In this document: in pieces, positions 6,931 to 11,997 of the stretch
How the letters are laid out: each line of letters begins with the position of its first letter
Position numbering within the stretch: position 1 is the first letter of the stretch
NCBI GenBank assembly: GCA_023460155.1
Contig: JAEWRF010000169.1
Location: forward strand, 1-11,997
Origin: Bacillota bacterium
Lineage (GTDB): Bacteria > Bacillota > Clostridia > Oscillospirales > Acutalibacteraceae
Reading direction: 5' to 3'
Length of the DNA: 11,997 nt
The notes under the pieces: generated by a model
Databases searched by the model: none
The model's input: the letters and a program-made list of their open reading frames with translations, nothing else
What the model was told of the DNA's origin: nothing
Translations under genes and position numbers: made by a program

Positions 6931-7025
6931 CCTTCCCGGCTGAATCATGTCGAAAAAGATACAGTCCGCCGAAAATCGGGAAGGAATGTGACCGGCGGCT
7001 TGAGCTGCTTCCCCCGGGAAGCGGC
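6931..7025 (+). ncRNA. Structured leader RNA with alternative helices
   Basis: Part of the untranslated region before the lipoprotein gene. CCTTCCCG (6931-6938) pairs perfectly with CGGGAAGG (6977-6984). The loop holds CCGCCG (6966-6971), which can pair with CGGCGG (6993-6998) as a pseudoknot. Downstream, a 9-bp hairpin forms from 7004-7012 and 7017-7025. Because the arms repeat the same word, 6932-6938 can instead pair with 7015-7021, and 6978-6983 with 7008-7013, giving a second, exclusive fold. The AGGAG of the gene (7040-7044) lies 15 bases after the last hairpin. There is no T run, so any control would be at translation or mRNA stability. It matches no riboswitch class that I can recall. 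Confidence 0.4.
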
Positions 7026-7055
7026 CCGGCGATACTTATAGGAGTGTGAATTTAG

Positions 7056-7871
7056 TTGATGAAAAAATTTGTACCGATTTTACTTGCTGTCCTTTTGGCC
7101 CTCTCTGCGGCCGGCTGTAAAGGAGGAACGTCTCCTTCCTCCGCCTCCGGAACCGCGTCCTCCGCGGGTTCTTCCGCAGGCGCGTCCGGAGAATCTTCCG
7201 CTTCCTCCGCCTCCGCCAATTCTGCCGTTGCCTCTGCCGCAGCTTCTCAGGCAGCCACTACCCCCGCAAAGCAGAACGCGGATGACAAGGACTACAGCAT
7301 CAAATCGGAAAAGTACGAGAACGATCTCAAAAAGCCGACCGTGGTGGCTGGCTACCCGCAGCTTGCCAAAAACGGAACCGATTTCGGCACAGTCAATAAT
7401 CTCCTGAAGACCACCGCCCTGCAGACGATCACGGCCAAGGGGAGTTCGCTGACCAAAATGCGCGTGAGCGATTATGTCATGTTCCGCGGCAAGGATTTTC
7501 TCAGCGTTGTTTTTAAAGAAAGCTATACGATCGGCGGAGCTTCCTCGTCGGGAATCCGGGTTGTGAACTACGATCTGAAAAACAACAAAGCTCTTTCGGC
7601 GGGGGACATGGTAACGGAGAACAACGCGCTGGTTTCCGCCCTTCGTGCGGCCGTGCAGAAGAAGCTTGGCCAAAGGGATGCCGCCGCCGTTACGGACGAC
7701 ATGCTCCGCGCCGGGATGAAGAACGGTCTTTTCTATGTGGACCGCATCGGCATCGGCTTCTATATCCCGGATCCGCAGAAACAGGGGGATTTCGTTCAGC
7801 TTTCCGTCAAATATGAGGATACTTCTTCGTTCCGCACGGGAAATGCAGCGTGGAAATATCTGGTCGGTTAA
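7056..7871 (+). CDS. Lipoprotein with RsiV/DUF3298-like domain
   Basis: 271-residue exported protein. The signal sequence (MMKKFVPILLAVLLALS) ends in AAGC, so Cys21 is probably lipidated and the protein held on the outer face of the membrane. Residues about 22-70 are an Ser/Ala-rich disordered spacer. From about 80 the chain resembles the DUF3298/RsiV-like fold: YPQLAKNG, a central VMFRGKDFLSVVFKESYTIG followed by VVNYDLKNNKALSAGDM, and GIGFYIPDP near the end. Related domains occur in lysozyme-binding anti-sigma factors and in many clostridial lipoproteins of unknown role. Here there is no cytoplasmic anti-sigma part and no sigma factor gene beside it, so an anti-sigma role is not supported. 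TTG (7056) lies 11 bases after AGGAG; the ATG at 7059 is the other possible start and changes the protein by one residue. No clear terminator follows. Confidence 0.85.
   Translation: MMKKFVPILLAVLLALSAAGCKGGTSPSSASGTASSAGSSAGASGESSASSASANSAVASAAASQAATTPAKQNADDKDYSIKSEKYENDLKKPTVVAGYPQLAKNGTDFGTVNNLLKTTALQTITAKGSSLTKMRVSDYVMFRGKDFLSVVFKESYTIGGASSSGIRVVNYDLKNNKALSAGDMVTENNALVSALRAAVQKKLGQRDAAAVTDDMLRAGMKNGLFYVDRIGIGFYIPDPQKQGDFVQLSVKYEDTSSFRTGNAAWKYLVG
7132..7255. repeat. Low-complexity Ser/Ala-coding stretch
   Basis: Imperfect repeats of TCC, GCC and TCT codons, with CTTCCTCCGCCTCCG appearing near both ends of the stretch. It encodes the flexible spacer between the lipid anchor and the folded domain. 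Such tracts tend to vary in length between strains. Confidence 0.7.
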
Positions 7872-7909
7872 TCTTCCAAAAATATTTTTACGGAAAACAG
7901 AAAACTCGG

Positions 7910-7938
7910 TTGCAATCGTATCAGCCCTGTGGTATTAT
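7910..7938 (+). promoter_or_regulatory. Sigma-A promoter of the S10 operon
   Basis: TTGCAA (7910-7915), 17 bases, and TATTAT (7933-7938), which overlaps a TATAAT at 7936-7941. Transcription would start near 7945 and yield an unusually long leader of about 300 nt before rpsJ. Confidence 0.75.
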
Positions 7939-7944
7939 AATAAA

Positions 7945-8242
7945 GCACGACTGCGACAGATATGCGTTGAAGCGGGAGGTTGCGGCACAAAAGTGCCGGT
8001 TTTTCCGTGGAGTATGTCCGATTTTAAACCGGGCGACAGATATTTTGGGCGTGCAGAAGCGGGGTACCTCTCTGTTTTGGGGTATCGGTATGCTTTTGCT
8101 GTTCCCAGACGTTTGAAAGCTACACCCGGATTTCGCTTGACGAAGGGAAATCCGGTTTTTCATTGCACCGGGAAGAAACACCCGGCACAGTGTTTCAGTT
8201 TTTAAACGCCGCCCGCCAACTACAATAAGGAGGCGATTCTCA
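7945..8242 (+). ncRNA. Structured leader RNA of the S10 operon
   Basis: About 300 nt without a credible gene between promoter and rpsJ. Helices in order are these. CGGCAC/GTGCCG (7983-7988, 7993-7998) is followed by G and TTTTT. GTCCG/CGGGC covers 8016-8020 and 8030-8034. A long imperfect hairpin covers 8046-8107, with arms 8046-8049/8104-8107, 8053-8060/8092-8099 and 8063-8070/8079-8086. The internal terminator covers 8126-8160. A weaker hairpin, GAAACAC/GTGTTTC (8175-8181, 8190-8196), is followed by AG and TTTTT. The layout resembles a ribosomal-protein autoregulatory leader, but the effector is unknown. In E. coli the S10 leader is controlled by L4; that this leader works the same way is only analogy. 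Confidence 0.65.
8126..8160 (+). terminator. Attenuator-type intrinsic terminator inside the S10 leader
   Basis: CCGGATTTC (8126-8134) pairs perfectly with GAAATCCGG (8147-8155); after one G-G mismatch, CTT/AAG adds three more pairs above a GACG loop. Five T follow directly. It lies about 80 bases before rpsJ on the same transcript, so it should stop transcription of the operon unless it is disrupted. AAACCGGG at 8026-8033 can pair with CCCGGATTT (8125-8133) with one bulged A, which would break the terminator stem. Confidence 0.75.
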
Positions 8243-8554
8243 GTGGCAGTCAAGGAGAAAATCAGGATAAGAATCAAGGGGTACGATCATCAGCTGGTCG
8301 ATCAGTCGGCCGAAAAGATCGTTCAGACCGCGAAGCGCACGGGCGCAAGAGTTTCCGGGCCCGTTCCGCTCCCGACCGAAAAGCAGATCATCACGATTCT
8401 GCGCGCCGTCCACAAATATAAGGACAGCCGTGAGCAGTTCGAGATGCGCACCCACAAGAGGCTTATCGACATCCTCAGGCCCTCGAATAAGACCGTTGAG
8501 TCTTTGATGGGGCTGGAACTCCCCGCAGGCGTTGAAGTGGAGATCAAACTCTGA
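8243..8554 (+). CDS. rpsJ: 30S ribosomal protein S10
   Basis: 103-residue small-subunit protein, head of the 30S particle, also the NusE partner of NusB in antitermination. It is recognised by KIRIRIKGYDHQLVD at the start, the SGPVPLPTEK loop and RTHKRLIDILRPS. Length is normal for the family. The start is GTG, 9 bases after AAGGAGG (8227-8233). First gene of the S10 operon, preceded by a long structured leader. Confidence 0.98.
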   Translation: MAVKEKIRIRIKGYDHQLVDQSAEKIVQTAKRTGARVSGPVPLPTEKQIITILRAVHKYKDSREQFEMRTHKRLIDILRPSNKTVESLMGLELPAGVEVEIKL

Positions 8555-8580
8555 TTTAACCAACCGGCGGCCGGGGTCAT

Positions 8581-8596
8581 GTTGGCAAAGGCCAAC
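8581..8596 (+). other. Hairpin in the rpsJ-rplC gap
   Basis: GTTGGC, loop AAAG, GCCAAC: a perfect 6-bp stem in the 68-base gap. There is no T run, so it is not a terminator. It ends 14 bases before the AGGAGG of rplC and could tune translation or processing. Confidence 0.45.
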
Positions 8597-8622
8597 CAAT
8601 AACCTGCACAGGAGGTAAAATG

Positions 8623-9264
8623 ATGAAAAAAGGAATTATCGGCAAAAAGATCGGCATGACGCAGATCTTCGATGAAAAGGGCAGAGCGATTCCGGTAACG
8701 GTCATCGAAGCAGGTCCCTGCGTGATTTCGCAGAAGAAAACTGCTGAAAACGACGGTTACACGAGCGTTCAGATGGGCTTCGGCGACCTGAAAGCACAGA
8801 AGGTCACTAAGCCGATGAAGGGTCACTTCGCAAAAGCGGACGTTGCCCCGAAGAAAACGCTCCGCGAGTTCCGCTTCGACGATCCGGAGACCTATAAGGT
8901 GGGCGACCTCGTGAAGGCAGATGTCTTCGAGACCGGCGACCGGGTCGACGTGACCGGAACCAGCAAAGGTAAAGGATATGCCGGCGTAATCAAGCGCTGG
9001 AACTTCCAGCGCCTTAAGGAATCCCACGGTACCGGCCCGGTGGCCCGCCACGGCGGTTCCAACGGCCCGAACTCGGATCCTTCCCGCGTGTTCCCGGGTC
9101 TGAAAATGGCCGGGCACCTCGGTGCCGAGCAGGTGACGGTACAGAATCTGACCGTTGCGAAAGTGGACGCAGAAAACAACCTGATCGCCATTCGGGGCGC
9201 GGTTCCCGGGCCTAACGGCAGCATTGTGGTGATCCGCGACAGCGTGAAAGCTGTCAAGGCGTAA
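8623..9264 (+). CDS. rplC: 50S ribosomal protein L3
   Basis: 213-residue early-assembly large-subunit protein whose extension reaches toward the peptidyl transferase centre. The N-terminus KKGIIGKKIGMTQIFDE and the block ending PSRVFPGLKMAGHLGAEQVT are characteristic. Two ATG codons stand side by side. I prefer the second (8623), 7 bases after AGGAGG (8610-8615), because the first (8620) is only 4 bases away. Downstream of rpsJ in the usual order. Confidence 0.97.
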   Translation: MKKGIIGKKIGMTQIFDEKGRAIPVTVIEAGPCVISQKKTAENDGYTSVQMGFGDLKAQKVTKPMKGHFAKADVAPKKTLREFRFDDPETYKVGDLVKADVFETGDRVDVTGTSKGKGYAGVIKRWNFQRLKESHGTGPVARHGGSNGPNSDPSRVFPGLKMAGHLGAEQVTVQNLTVAKVDAENNLIAIRGAVPGPNGSIVVIRDSVKAVKA

Positions 9265-9281
9265 GGGAAGGAGGAATCGGA

Positions 9282-9905
9282 ATGCCTACAGTAGCAGTAT
9301 ATGACGGAACCGGAAAGGAAGTCGGCAAGATCGATCTTTCCGACGCCGTTTTCGGCATTGAGCCGAACAAACCGGCCATGCACAGCATGGTGCTCAGCCA
9401 TCTGGCAAACCTGCGTCAGGGCACGCAGTCCGCAAAGACCCGCGCAGAGGTTTCCGGCGGCGGCAGAAAACCGTGGAAACAGAAGGGTACAGGCCATGCG
9501 CGCCAGGGTTCCACACGTTCTCCGCAGTGGCGCCACGGCGGTATCGTTTTCGCCCCGAAGCCCCGCGAGTACAGCGTGGGCGTCAACAAAAAGGTGAAGC
9601 GTCTCGCCATGAAATCGGCGCTTTCCAGCAAGGTGCTCGACAACGAGATCGTAGTGCTCGACAGCCTGACTCTTGAAGAATACAAGACCAAGGCCGTCGC
9701 CGCAGTGCTCAAAGCGGTCGGCTCCGAGAAGAAGGCCCTGATCGTTCTGCCTCAGGTAGACGAAAAGGTGATCGCCTCTGCGGCGAACATCCCCGGCGTC
9801 AAGACGGCGCTGGTGAATTCTCTGAGCGTCTACGACATTCTCAACGCCGACAAATTCATCGTCGTCAAGGATGCGGTGGCTCAGATCGAGGAGGTGTATG
9901 CTTAA
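9282..9905 (+). CDS. rplD: 50S ribosomal protein L4
   Basis: 207-residue large-subunit protein lining the exit tunnel. The tunnel loop is recognisable as GGGRKPWKQKGTGHARQG (about 59-76) followed by RSPQWRHGG. The C-terminal globular domain ends in VYDILNADKFIVVKDAV. L4 is also the autogenous repressor of the S10 operon in E. coli, which is relevant to the leader upstream of rpsJ, but that role is not shown here. AAGGAGG (9268-9274) lies 7 bases before the ATG. Confidence 0.98.
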   Translation: MPTVAVYDGTGKEVGKIDLSDAVFGIEPNKPAMHSMVLSHLANLRQGTQSAKTRAEVSGGGRKPWKQKGTGHARQGSTRSPQWRHGGIVFAPKPREYSVGVNKKVKRLAMKSALSSKVLDNEIVVLDSLTLEEYKTKAVAAVLKAVGSEKKALIVLPQVDEKVIASAANIPGVKTALVNSLSVYDILNADKFIVVKDAVAQIEEVYA

Positions 9906-10196
9906 ATGACAGCGCAGGATATTATTCTCCGCCCGATTGTGTCGGAGAAAAGCATGAGCGGCATCGCCGACAAGAAGTATACCTTCGAAGTTGCCCAATC
10001 CGCCACCAAGATCGATATTGGCAGAGCCGTCGAAGAGCTCTTCGGCGTGAAGGTTTCCAAAGTGAATACCCTTCATGTCCGCGGCCATCTCCGCCGTCAG
10101 GGCAAAACCCAGGGCTACACCAGTTCGTGGAAAAAGGCGATCGTCACATTGAAGCCGGAAAGCAAGACGATCGAATTCTTTGAAGGCATGATGTAA
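9906..10196 (+). CDS. rplW: 50S ribosomal protein L23
   Basis: 96-residue protein at the tunnel exit, docking site for trigger factor and SRP. Recognised by IILRPIVSEKSM at the start, KYTFEVAQSATKIDI and VSKVNTLHVRG. The ATG follows the rplD stop with no gap, and its ribosome binding site (GAGGAGG, 9888-9894) lies inside rplD, so the two are probably translationally coupled. Confidence 0.97.
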   Translation: MTAQDIILRPIVSEKSMSGIADKKYTFEVAQSATKIDIGRAVEELFGVKVSKVNTLHVRGHLRRQGKTQGYTSSWKKAIVTLKPESKTIEFFEGMM

Positions 10197-10241
10197 TCCC
10201 TGCCTTCGCAGGGAGCATGGATGGGGAACCGGCATTTCCCC
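10197..10241 (+). other. Two hairpins in the rplW-rplB gap
   Basis: TCCCTGC (10197-10203) pairs with GCAGGGA (10208-10214) over a CTTC loop, starting at the base after the rplW stop. GGGGAA (10223-10228) pairs with TTCCCC (10236-10241). No T run follows, so these are not terminators. They may mark an RNA processing or translational control point ahead of rplB. Confidence 0.45.
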
Positions 10242-10269
10242 GCAAAGCCATCATGAGGAGTGTGAAACA

Positions 10270-11103
10270 ATGCCAACTATAAATTTCAAACCGACGACCG
10301 CTTCCCGGCGCAACATGTCCGTTATGGACTATAGCCTTCTGACCAAAAAGGCGCCGGAAAAGAGTCTTCTGGATACCGTTTCCAATAAATCGGGCCGCAA
10401 CAGTTACGGCCGCATCACTGTCCGTCACCGCGGCGGCGCAAACCGCAGAAAATACCGCATCATCGATTTCAAGCGTCAGAAGTCCGACGTCCCCGCGAAG
10501 GTGCTCTCCATTGAGTACGATCCGAACCGGTCCGCTTTTATCGCGCTCGTTCAGTATGAAGACGGCGACAAGAGCTATATCATCGCTCCGGACGGCCTCA
10601 AGGTTGGCGACACCGTCGTTTCCGGCGCCGCGGCTGACATTAAGCCGGGCAACGCGCTTCCGCTTGAGAACATCCCGGTCGGTACCTTCGTCCACAACGT
10701 GGAGCTGTACCCCGGCAAAGGCGCTCAGATCGCCCGCGCCGCAGGCATCATGGCTCAGCTGATGGCCAAGGAAAACGGCCTCGCTCTGCTGAGGCTCCCC
10801 TCCGGCGAACTGCGCAACGTGCCGATCGCCTGCATGGCCACTATCGGCCAGGTCGGCAACGTCGACCACGAGAACATGAAGATCGGCAAGGCCGGCCGCA
10901 AGCGTCACATGGGCTGGAGGCCGACGGTCCGCGGTTCCGTTATGAACCCGAACGACCATCCGCACGGCGGCGGCGAAGGCCGCGCACCGATCGGACGTCC
11001 CGGACCGGTTACCCCTTGGGGCAAGCCGACTTTGGGTTACAAGACCCGCGCTCACCACAACATCTCCGATAAGTTTATCGTGAGACGCAGAAACGGCAAA
11101 TGA
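10270..11103 (+). CDS. rplB: 50S ribosomal protein L2
   Basis: 277-residue core large-subunit protein needed for subunit association and the peptidyl transferase region. The RNA-binding part (RHRGGANRRKYRIIDFKR) and the SH3-like part (ARAAGIMAQLMAKE) are intact. The conserved HPHGGGEGR has His230 and His232, the first corresponding to E. coli His229. The chain ends in DKFIVRRRNGK. AGGAG (10256-10260) lies 9 bases before the ATG. Confidence 0.98.
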   Translation: MPTINFKPTTASRRNMSVMDYSLLTKKAPEKSLLDTVSNKSGRNSYGRITVRHRGGANRRKYRIIDFKRQKSDVPAKVLSIEYDPNRSAFIALVQYEDGDKSYIIAPDGLKVGDTVVSGAAADIKPGNALPLENIPVGTFVHNVELYPGKGAQIARAAGIMAQLMAKENGLALLRLPSGELRNVPIACMATIGQVGNVDHENMKIGKAGRKRHMGWRPTVRGSVMNPNDHPHGGGEGRAPIGRPGPVTPWGKPTLGYKTRAHHNISDKFIVRRRNGK

Positions 11104-11130
11104 GGCGTGCAGAAAGGAGCTTGAACCATT

Positions 11131-11412
11131 ATGAGTAGAAGCATAAAGAAGGGTCCTTATGTTCAGCCTGTGCTGCTTAAAAGGATTCAGGAGATGAATG
11201 CGGCCGGCGAAAAGAAGATCGTCAAGACCTGGAGCAGGTCCTCCACGATTTTCCCGGATTTCATCGGTCATACGATAGCGGTCCACGACGGCCGCAAGCA
11301 TGTTCCGGTCTATGTGACGGAAGACATGGTGGGACACAGGCTGGGCGAGTTCGCCCCCACCAGAACTTTCAAGGGACATTCCGGTTCCAAAACAACGGCG
11401 CCGGGTAAATAA
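11131..11412 (+). CDS. rpsS: 30S ribosomal protein S19
   Basis: 93-residue protein of the 30S head that contacts the A-site finger. Standard length, beginning MSRSIKKGPYVQP and containing RSSTIFPDFIGHTIAVHDGR and HRLGEFAPTRTFKGH. AAAGGAG (11113-11119) lies 11 bases before the ATG. Confidence 0.98.
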   Translation: MSRSIKKGPYVQPVLLKRIQEMNAAGEKKIVKTWSRSSTIFPDFIGHTIAVHDGRKHVPVYVTEDMVGHRLGEFAPTRTFKGHSGSKTTAPGK

Positions 11413-11433
11413 CGGCTGAAAGGAGTGTATGGC

Positions 11434-11769
11434 ATGGAAGCAAGGGCTTATTTGAAATATGCCCGTATTTCTCCCCGCAAGGTCCAGATTGTGCTTGATC
11501 TGATCCGCAACAAGCCGGTCGGCGTTGCGATGGCTATCCTCAGGCATACCCCCAAGGCCGCGAGTGAAAGCCTTGAAAAGCTGCTCAAGTCGGCGATGGC
11601 AAACGCTGAGAATAACCACGACATGGATGTTTCCAGACTGTACGTTGCAGAGTGCTTCGTCAGTCCGGGTCCGATCCTCAAGCGCATCCGTCCGAGAGCG
11701 CAGGGCCGCGCGTTCCGAATCCTGAAAAGGACTTCGCACGTGACCATGGTGCTCAAGGAACAGGAATAA
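11434..11769 (+). CDS. rplV: 50S ribosomal protein L22
   Basis: 111-residue protein whose beta hairpin forms part of the exit-tunnel constriction. Recognised by RISPRKVQIVLDLIR and by the loop-to-end region GPILKRIRPRAQGRAF. The ATG at 11434 is chosen because AAAGGAG (11419-11425) is 8 bases upstream; an in-frame GTG at 11425 overlaps that site and cannot be the start. Confidence 0.97.
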   Translation: MEARAYLKYARISPRKVQIVLDLIRNKPVGVAMAILRHTPKAASESLEKLLKSAMANAENNHDMDVSRLYVAECFVSPGPILKRIRPRAQGRAFRILKRTSHVTMVLKEQE

Positions 11770-11790
11770 TGCAGAGGAGGAGGTAAATTT

Positions 11791-11997
11791 ATGGGCCAGA
11801 AAGTAAATCCCCACGGTTTCCGTGTGGGCGTCATTAAAGACTGGGATTCCCGCTGGTTTGCGAGGGATGAAGTTTTCGGCGACACGCTCGTCGAAGACCA
11901 CAAGCTGCGCACGATCCTTTTAAAGCAGCTTGCCGCAGCCGGCGTTCCGAAAATAGAGATTGAGCGCGACGCCTCTAAGGTGCGCGTGCACATCCAC
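11791..11997 (+). CDS. rpsC: 30S ribosomal protein S3, 3' end outside window
   Basis: The first 69 residues are visible, starting MGQKVNPHGFRVGVIKDWDS, the classic S3 N-terminus. S3 forms the mRNA entry channel with S4 and S5. AGGAGG (11778-11783) lies 7 bases before the ATG. Open at the window edge; rplP would be expected next in this operon order. Confidence 0.98.
   Translation, partial: MGQKVNPHGFRVGVIKDWDSRWFARDEVFGDTLVEDHKLRTILLKQLAAAGVPKIEIERDASKVRVHIH

Noticed and set aside
7872..7900. Terminator after the lipoprotein gene
   Set aside because: Only a weak AT-rich palindrome (AAAAATATTTTT) between TTCC and GGAA is present, with no T run after the stem.
8137..8165. Second promoter close to rpsJ, starting at TTGACG
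   Set aside because: No -10 box lies at a suitable distance, and the bases belong to the terminator hairpin.
7735..8205. 156-codon plus-strand open frame running from the lipoprotein gene into the S10 leader
   Set aside because: It overlaps the end of the lipoprotein gene in another frame, has no ribosome binding site, and crosses the promoter and leader hairpins.
8892..10235. 447-codon minus-strand open frame across rplC-rplW
   Set aside because: Same reason: a shadow of rplC, rplD and rplW, with a composition unlike a real protein.
10144..11901. 585-codon open frame on the minus strand across rplW-rplV
   Set aside because: It runs antisense to well-identified ribosomal protein genes; long minus-strand frames are expected in GC-rich codons. 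It has no recognisable domain.

Overview
The window is a stretch of a bacterial chromosome with the look of an anaerobic Firmicute of the class Clostridia, probably the Ruminococcaceae/Oscillospiraceae side. The evidence is consistent with one genome throughout: strong AGGAGG-type ribosome binding sites, sigma-A promoters with TTGACA/TATAAT-like boxes, Rho-independent terminators, several TTG and GTG starts, a sodium-pump decarboxylase beta subunit, an archaeal-type zinc-containing prolyl-tRNA synthetase, and the start of the S10 ribosomal protein operon in its usual order. The DNA is fairly GC-rich for this group. This is an inference from gene content, not a taxonomic placement. I see no mobile element, CRISPR array, tRNA or rRNA gene.

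Left part (1-2929): a PAS-PAS-GGDEF diguanylate cyclase, cut by the window edge, meets head-on a fused shikimate dehydrogenase/shikimate kinase gene (AroE-AroK in one polypeptide). Their stop codons are 3 bases apart. Divergent from the fusion gene is a free-standing acyl carrier protein gene (acpP) with its own sigma-A promoter, which carries a dyad in its spacer, and its own terminator.

Middle part (2930-5964): a strong promoter drives an OadB-type sodium-translocating decarboxylase beta subunit and a tiny OadG-like membrane protein. The gene for prolyl-tRNA synthetase (proS, type 3) follows after only 72 bases and the block ends in a strong terminator. No alpha (carboxyltransferase) or biotin carrier gene is present here, so the pump is incomplete within the window.

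Envelope part (5965-7871): two exported proteins. The first is a secreted two-domain protein of unrecognised function. The second is a lipoprotein with a Ser/Ala-rich linker and an RsiV/DUF3298-like domain. Between them lie 234 bases with two consecutive palindromes, a probable promoter, and a leader that can fold into strong, mutually exclusive helices.

Right part (7872-11997): a sigma-A promoter, a structured leader of about 300 nt containing a convincing internal intrinsic terminator with a possible competing antiterminator pairing, and then rpsJ-rplC-rplD-rplW-rplB-rpsS-rplV-rpsC, the canonical S10 order; rpsC runs off the edge. Small hairpins sit in the rpsJ-rplC and rplW-rplB gaps.

Most of the window is well-known housekeeping biology. 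The parts most worth a second look are the non-coding leaders (before rpsJ and before the lipoprotein), the AroE-AroK fusion, the orphan OadB/OadG pair and the secreted protein at 6045-6821. I did not find clear evidence of an entirely new multi-gene system.
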